Assembly: GCA_964017125.1 (NCBI GenBank)
Contig: OZ024909.1
Span: forward strand, 76,901,728 to 76,965,727
Source: Flabesymbios commensalis
Lineage: Eukaryota; Annelida; Polychaeta; Terebellida; Flabelligeridae
Reading direction: 5' to 3'
Length of the DNA: 64,000 nt
Shown here: one piece after another, positions 9,951 to 18,900 of the stretch
Numbering within the stretch: the first letter of the stretch is position 1
Layout: each line of letters starts with the position of its first letter
Notes under the pieces: generated by a model
Database searches by the model: none
What the model saw: the letters and a program-made list of their open reading frames with translations, nothing else
What the model was told of the DNA's origin: nothing
Position numbers and translations under genes: made by a program

Positions 9951-12900
9951 GTGAGTTATCTGTAGTAGTGGAATAGTAGAATGTTGCTTAAAGTCACGTT
10001 TGGGCACTAATGGTTATTTAAGTGACATTGTAATATGATAAAAACAATGCAGTCTATTGAATGATGTAAAGATGATGACGTGAGGGTGGGGTGATAGGGC
10101 ATAGCGGGTTATTGAGAGTGTTTCCCTTCACATGTATAGGGGATTAAACTGTAGTTTCAGTACCTACCACAGCCAACATCAGTGTCTGCACTGGTGCGAG
10201 AGCTTCATTGGCACTGCTGCTGAGTGGAGGAACTTGGGTTTTACACCGCTGTCATAATTTATAGCTAGACAGCATGTGAATGCTGCAGCTTCCCTTGAAT
10301 AATCGCTGTAGACCAGTGCTTCCGTACCATGCTGTACAGCATGCAACAGATCCCTAATGACCCTCCCCGGGGGTGGAATGTACTACTACTAGCAACCATC
10401 CCATTAACTCGAGAGTTGTCCATACTATCCACATTTCAATAAACCTCAAACACTTGTGCTGCTGGGACTGTAACACATTTCAAACCAAATTAAATGTCAC
10501 TCATATTGACTTTTTTATGGGACAGATGATCAGGTAATTAAATAATTTAATTTGGGAGATTCCATTTTTCATGACTATATAAATATGTTTTCAACTTTTA
10601 AAGATGGAAATTGCGTTAGAAATTCCATCTTTAAATGAATAAAAAACAGAGACAAACAATTCACCACAAGGGTTAATACATAATAAATCTCTACATCTCT
10701 ACTATCCACATCTCAGGTGATGTGTACCTACTTGATACTCAGGGCATCCTAATGCTATTCTCCACAGCTTAGTACACTTTACTACCTCTAACGATTATCA
10801 CCTCACTTTCTCTTAGGTGATGGAGTTATACATGTATAATCTATCCTCCTATCGTGATAAGCATCTAAATGGTTGACATCTTTTTTTGTTACAGATGCGC
10901 CCTGTGTAAAGACGTGTTCGACTCCAAGGTGAACATCCAGGTGCACTTCGCCATCAAGCACAGTAACGAGTGTCGCCTGTACAGGTGCACTACCTGTAAC
11001 TCCATCTTCCGCAGCGAGATGGAGTGGCAGCTCCACGTGAAGGTTCATCACCTGGGCATCAATAAGCCATACCGATGCCTCTTCTGCAGGTAGTAATTGT
11101 AGTGGGAAGGGTTCATATAGGCTTATAAAAATAAATTCAGGGACCACCATACACCCTTTGTCAAGAATCGAGTCAGACATTTAAAGCAATTTAAAGCAAT
11201 GTATTTGAGCACCATATGATCTCAGGAAAAAGTGCACAAAAATAAAATATGCATTTTGTACGGGCATACATTGATTTTGTGAAGCTCTTATGTTATTCGA
11301 TTTTGCATAGTAAAAAAACAAGCTTAGCAAGTCTCCACATATAAATAGGAAATGTGTATTTCATTATAACAATAATCTACCCAATCTTTGTATCAGTTTA
11401 TAAATAATGAGCATTGACATTAGCTGGGATAGCCTAAGCTTTGCAAATCTTTAGAAATAAAGAGTGTATTTCATTATAACTAATAATTGACATCTCATTG
11501 GCAGGGTGTATTTCATTATAAATACTAATTTATGGTTGTTTATTTTCAGGGATAGTTTCGGGTCTGAGGCTGATATGCAGGTTCATCTGGCCACACACAC
11601 CAAGCAGTTCACATGTCTACTCTGTGAGGAGGCTTTCCACGTGGAATACCAGCTGGACAGACACATGCAGAGGAAACATAGCACAGAGAAGATGACAAGC
11701 AGTAAAGACCAAGTGATAGATACCATACAGGTAAGGCCAGATGACATATAATAAAGACCAAGTACTGGATAGACATGCAACATAGAGTAAAGTCGACCAA
11801 TTGATAACCTGTGATTAAATTTATATTAGTTGAAGATGGAAATTGCGTGGAAATCATTTTGAAATTGAATCCCTTGAGATATCGGATTAACAAAAATGAC
11901 AAAAGTAAATTGAAATACGATGGAAATAAATAATATATTATATACATTGATTTTTCAGACATTGCCAATGCGAAGTGCCATTGTGGTTCGGGAGAATTAT
12001 CTCGCTATTTAGGTTTTAATCAGTTACGTTTGCCAAATTAACGCCTGGGGCCATTTACGGTTTCTTCTTTTTCTTCTTTATCTGTCAGCACATTATCTGT
12101 CATATTACTTATTTTATTTGAAGATAAAACAAGAGAACAAGACAGATTATACACCAGATGTAACCCCACAGTTGACCGCACAGAAGCAGGAGAAGTCGGT
12201 GGTGACACAGACAGAGTCACATACCCCTAGCCCAGTGAGTCTGCCCATGACACAGGGGGTGTCACCCACCCAGAAGAAAGGAGAACTCATCTATAAGTGT
12301 GATATATGTGACGTGAAGTTCTCAGAGGAGGCCACACTACACAAACATCGTCTCCATGACCACCGCATCAACGCAGAGATGAATAATATGATGCAGAAGA
12401 GTAAAGTAACTCAACAACAGGTCCAGCATCACCAACAACAGCAACAGCAGCAACAACAGGGGCAGGTGTCAAGAGGGGCCACCACCTCAGCTTCAGATAA
12501 GTTCAGTCAGCTCTGCGTTTACTGCAACCAAACATTTAAAACTAAGAGTGAGCTGGAGAAGCATATGAAGACCCACGTTACCCCCAGTAACCAGAAGTGT
12601 AACATCTGCGATGAAATCTTTCCCAGTGCCAGCATCCTTGCAGAGCATAAGTTGACACACTGTAAAGTGGTCAAGGGCAATGTGTGTGTCATGTGTAAAG
12701 TCCCTATTAAGACGGAGGAGCAGTTCTATAATCACGCTCAGCAGCATGGGTTCCAGGGGAGCAGTATGCAGTGCGTGGTGTGTAGGCAGACTCTGGCCTC
12801 CATGCTAGAGCTACAGATGCACGCCAGGCACCACTTCACCAGCACCGACCACTTCTTCAGCTGCTGCGTCTGCCTCAAGACTTTTGACTCCAAGGAGAAC

Positions 12901-15900
12901 CTCATCACGAAGTTAAACTCCAGCGGACGATCTTATTACGTGTGTAAACCTTGTTACCATGGTGAACTCACCCCCGTGGGGGCTTCCACGTCAGCCGCGG
13001 CCAGTATGACGTCATCACAGAGTCCAGCCAATCACAGATGCCCTGTGTGTGACGTCAAATTTGAGACCATGTCTCAGTTGGAGGTGCATGCGGCTCAACA
13101 TAAGGTGCAGCAGCCCAAGACGTACCAGTGTATTAAATGCCAGCAGTCGTTCTCCACAGAGTATGAGATACAGATCCACGTGGCGACCCATGTCCTCCAG
13201 GAGGGGAATATCCACCAATGTCACCTCTGTGACAACACCACGTTTGAGTCTCCGGCTAAGTTGCAGTGCCACCTGATCGAGCACGCCTTTGACGCGTCAG
13301 ACTTTGGCTGCTGTATCTGCGGTATGGGTTTCACGGAGGCCTCGGGCATACAGATGCACGTGCTGGAGCACGGTGTGGGTGCACGTACACACGCCTGTAA
13401 CCAATGTCCTCAGAACTTCTTCTTCAGCACTGAGCTCATCAACCATCTGTGCATGCACGCATCTCGCCAGCAGGACGGACAGGGCAAACTGAAGTGTCCA
13501 GAGTGTGCTGAGATCATCCCAGACCCTCAGACGTTACTCAAGCATTACCGCCTCCACGATAAAACCCCTCTACTACCCTGTTCAGGATGCGCCGAGGTGT
13601 TCGACTCCATCCTTGCCCTGCAGCAGCATTACTTCACAACACACTCACTGGAATCTCCGCAGCGTGCCCTGGTGGACACCTCCAGAACTAAGCCGCTGAT
13701 ATCACCATCTGGTGGTCAGAGGGTTTCAGACCATTCCATGAGTCCTGATAATGGTAATCATGGATGTACACAGTGTACGCAGGAGTTCCCAACGGAGAGA
13801 GCACTGGAGAGTCATATGGCTGTACACGCTACAGGTATGTGCACACGAAATATATACGCTAAAGGTAAACACATAAAATGTACATATAGAACAGAGACGC
13901 TTAGCCAAGCATTGAACCAACATTCTATTAATTGGGAAATATAGTATTATATACCTGAACAAAAATTATAAATAAAACAAAGACAAACAAGAAACTCAAT
14001 AAATTTAATTCTGGCAAATCTAGTAGTTGTTGAATAATAAGACAATGAAAGGTATGCATTTTAACCAAAGAAGCCCAGATAAATAAATACATGAAATACT
14101 TAGGCCCTTTTTTATAGGTTAGTGACTGTGTCGACATTATAATTATGTACACAAAAAATCCATAAATCTAAGGAAGACGAATATTATACAATTAATTAGA
14201 GGTGTATCGTGACCAAAATACTAGAGAACAGCATACTACCATGATGTTTTTGAGTGTTTTTCTTCGGGCATACCCCAGGCATCTGAATCATGTGTGTTTT
14301 GTTTCCAGGAGGGAAACATGTTTGTCCACAATGCGGGAAGCAGTTCACGGTAACCAGGAACTTTGTCGTGCACCTGAGATCTCACAGCGGCGAAAAGCCA
14401 TATGAATGTCCCATATGCCACAAGAGATTCACACGTAAGTAAACAACACACGAATGTCCGATATGCTATAAGGGTCACAAGAGATTCACACATGAATACA
14501 AAAAAACATATGAATGCCCGATATACCACAAACAACTCTTACGTGAGAATTCGCTTTTCAAAAAATAGCTAGATCAAAGTTTAGAAAATAGAACCCCGAT
14601 GAAAAGTACTGCCGATTGTCAAGTCAGGAATGTAGGCTAACTTGCAATGAGTTCTATAGTTTCACCATATATGCTGGCATTAGCCTGTTTCCAACTTTCT
14701 CTGTTGTTACCTATTTTTTTGTCTGTGATTTATCTCATTGTCTGTAGTTTATCTCACTCTCATTTTTTTCAATTCCCCCCACACCACTGAACATTTTATA
14801 TAATTTCGTTGTGTATTTCAGATCATTTGGCAAGTAATACATTTCTTCTTTCTTATTGATGGTGAAATGTAATTTTCCAGCTTTTCACCTCCGCCAGGAA
14901 GGTTATGTTTTTGGTCTTGTTAGTTGATCTGTCTGTCACGTACTCTGTCTGTCTGTGTGTACGTCCGTCAAATTACTTAAATAGTAGACCCAATGAATGG
15001 ATATGCATGAAACCAGAGGTGTGTTTCGGACTAAAGAACAATTGGTTAAAGATTGGGGATGATCCCGATTACGATCCAGATCACATGGATTGGAGGTAAA
15101 GTAGGCCTACATTTGATCTACCTATATGGAAGACTACTATATAACTTCATAGTCCCACAACTGTTGTGTTACTAGACCTATATCCCAGCAAACACAATAC
15201 GCTAAACCAATGCCAATTTAATGTTGGGCCGGCGTCGAAGACGGCGGGCCAACATCAAATCGGCATTGGCTTAACGTGGTGTGTTTGCTGGGATGGGCCT
15301 ACCCACCTTTATGAAAGATTGAAATAGGTTGATTATAATTGATGACTGCCCACAAATTATCTTAAATGGAAACGCAGAATTTCAGTCTTGTGATGGCTAT
15401 AGGGCCATCATTTTTGAAGGGTTGATAACAGTAGAGTTGCTATTCGTACCGTACGGCGACAAAAATTAACGTGTTAATAACAACGGAGTGGCTATTCGTA
15501 TGTTATAGGCCTAATAAGCAGAGGGTCAGCAGTAGGCCTATTAGTAGGCGGTCGTAGTGGATATTCGCACGACAGAGGCCTAATGAGATTCAATGGAGTT
15601 ACATTGTAAAAGATACATAGGGGTCTACCGCATATAAACAGCCACTGCCCTGCAAACTCGCTGCCGGTCAATGTGTCGCAAATGTATTATTATATGACCC
15701 ACCACTTTTTATTATGTGATAATGTGACATGATTGATGATCTACATATATAGCGATCATGTGACGGGACCACGTGATCGATGTAATATGTCCGCCATTCA
15801 GTAGACGGCAGCACCGCACAGGTAGAGAACCCATTACGGGAAAAGGGGTTGGTCCCCCGGGCGCGGCCATTTGCAACACTTCGGGAAGGACTTGCATCAT

Positions 15901-18900
15901 TAGAGTGACTCTCTTGGGAGTGGACTTTTTCAATTATTGGCTTATGTCGCACTTCGGCACTGCCCAGTCGGCAGCTGAGACCTCTATATGGGTTGTGGAG
16001 GGACTGTTAACGCGGAACGTTGGTACAGTGTTGTTTCAGCGGTGGGCCAACGCTGAAGCGTTGGCCCACCGCGAAAACAACGTTAAAACATCATTTGGGG
16101 ATGTTTCTGGTGAATCTACTCCCCTGGCTGTTATACTATCCCCCCTCCCAGACCGCCGCGGCTGTGCCACTACACCCCCTCCGCTCGTCCCATGCTGTCG
16201 TTGTGTGGATTACATTTTGGAGACACAAGCAGGACGGGTGAGTCCCACGAGGGGTCACAGACCCACCCCTGACCTCTGTGCCAGACAAGATGGCCGCCTG
16301 GATGACAGGGTGACCCTGCAGGGACCCAGGATACCCGTGTCACAGATGAGACCGGTACCACTTAACACTAGGCACCCTGATTACTGTGGTAACACACCCA
16401 CTTCCGGAGAACGGACGGACGGATGAACAATGATTATGAAAGACATTAGAGGCCTACACTATAAAAATCACCATGAGCTGATATAACGTACATTAGTCAA
16501 ATATATGTCGGAAATCGATAGGTCAATATTTTAAAACTCAACAAGTACGTTTCGGTGATCCCCTGATCAACAAACTATATGTACAAAACGTTTATGAAAC
16601 CTGGAAACGTTCGGCCTATCAATCAATGACCGCAAATGTAATTTCCTAAAGGCTTACTTTTATTCAATGAAAAATAGCATTACATTGAAAACTAAACCTG
16701 CTATTAGGTATGCTAGTAAAAGTTGTGACTGAAATGAAAATATTTTTAAAGCAAAACGTAAAGATTCATTCATTTATTCATTCATTTATTCATTCATTCA
16801 TTTATTCATTCGTGTATTCATTCATTTAATCACTTATTCATTTATCCACCCATTCATCCATTCACTTATTCATTCATTCTTTCATCCATTCTTTCAATCT
16901 TTTATTTATTTATTTATTTATTTATCATGTTTATTTATTTATTTATTTATTCATTCATTCATTCATTCATTCATTCATTCATTCATTCATTCATTCATTC
17001 ATTCATTCATTCATTCATTCATTCATTCATTCATACATTCATTCATTCATTCATTCATTTATTCGTTCATTCATTCATTCATTCATCGATTCATTCATTC
17101 ATTCATTCGTTCATTCATTCATTCATTTATTCATTCATTCATTTATTCATTCATTCATTTATTCATTCATTCTTTTATTCATTCATTCATTCATTCATTC
17201 ATTCATTCATTCATTCATTCGATCATTTGTGCTGTCACCAGTATTTAATTATTGACTTCATTCACTCACATCACACCAATCAAATTCACTACATTCAAAA
17301 TGTGCTGCTGGTTAATCTGTCTGTTAAGCCTTTAACCGCCGGTGCCGCATATATATTCGGATTTTTTTTCAATTTTTTTCAGCACATAAGGTACCACATT
17401 TTAAATATGTTGACATCAACCAGCAAGATTTGAAAAGAGTTGACCTCCATTTTGTCAAATCTGGATAATTTTCACTCACTTGAAGTTGTGGATCGCGTCA
17501 GCGAGACACAACTTCAGGTGGGTGAAAATTCAAATTGAAGAATTTGGCGATTAAAGGGCAAATAAAGATAAACTTAACTTTAAGCTTAACTTTTAAGATC
17601 GTCCCAGAACACGGCCCCAGTAACGACTGCTACCTGTACCCACGTGACTGCTGTCCTGTATGTGATTGGTCAGTCAGCAGGGAGGGCCTCGTTATGGATT
17701 TTTTCGCCCCAGAGCCCGATGACAGATGACTTGTGGGAAATGCCAGAATCGACAATTTACTTCTCACAAAGAAAGTAATAAAGTAAAGTACATGGCGACG
17801 TTACAAAATCTAAAAGAGAGTGTTCTTGCACGATGACTGAGCAAAATAGCGAATCTTAACTTTTATTTAACTCTTAGTTAATTTATATAAATTTTATCCA
17901 ACTTGAAATTGTGGGTCGCGGTACTAGTGGATATAAATTACTCATATTTTTTTAATTTGGTACCAAACATTTGCAAGTCTTGATGCTTAAACGCTCATTT
18001 CGTTCCCAATAACAGTGACTTGATCAGCGAATAAAACGGACTAAAAACGACTTTAGTCGAGCTTAGCCTGTTAATAGTAAACTTAATTCTATAACGCAAA
18101 AAGGCAAAAGACTAACTGTTTGCTTCCCAAGGATTGCGACGTTTCGAGCGACAGATCGTGAGCACGCAATGATCAGGGTGGGTGATTGACCTCAAATGTT
18201 TTTATTGACCTAGCTAATACAATGAAGTATTGGGGAGGGGTCTTATATAGCATTGTTTTTACCGAGTTGCAATTCAAAAGGGTTTCCGGTGACGTCACTG
18301 CGCTTAATGGAATTTCGTCCCTTGTGTTGTAGGTAAGGAGAACAGGAACTCCCACATGAAGTCTCACAGCTTACAATCGTCCATGGCAATCCATTAACCC
18401 TATCAGTGCGGGGACCGTCTTTATACATCCGAATCTGACGTCCGACATCAGATTCTGACGTATAAAGACGGTCCCCGCACTGTGAGAATTAAAATATTTC
18501 TAATAGCCGTAGACCCATAACATAGGTATTCAAATGAATCACAAAGAGCCAACTAAGACATTTATGATGATTTCAAATTTGAATAAACCCTTTGGTCTCT
18601 ATGATTTATGCCAAATTAATTCAGCGCTGTAAGGGTTGAAGCTCTAAGGGTCACAGTTTATCAGGCTGGTGATAACCACTCGTATCTGAAGTGTGCTCAA
18701 TCTACAGGTCAACACCAGTCAGGCGTGCAAACCCCATTCATTTCATTCTATTTCGTTTGTGTTGTAGGTAAAGAGAACAGGAAAGCCCACATGAAGTCTC
18801 ACAGTGGAGTGAAGCCTCACTCCTGCCCTCTGTGTACCAAGACATTCACCAGGCGGTACCACCTGAAGGAACACATGAAGGTCCACTTTAACCAGGTAAC

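Noticed and set aside
10803-11180. 125-codon minus-strand frame
   Set aside because: Antisense shadow of ZNF423/521-like exon 2.
15773-16426. 217-codon open frame
   Set aside because: It crosses a foldback palindrome and shows no recognisable domain; it lies in an intron of a well-supported gene.
16927-17433. 168-codon open frame with FIHS repeats
   Set aside because: It is a translation of the ATTC microsatellite; the frame stays open because the repeat has no stop in that phase.
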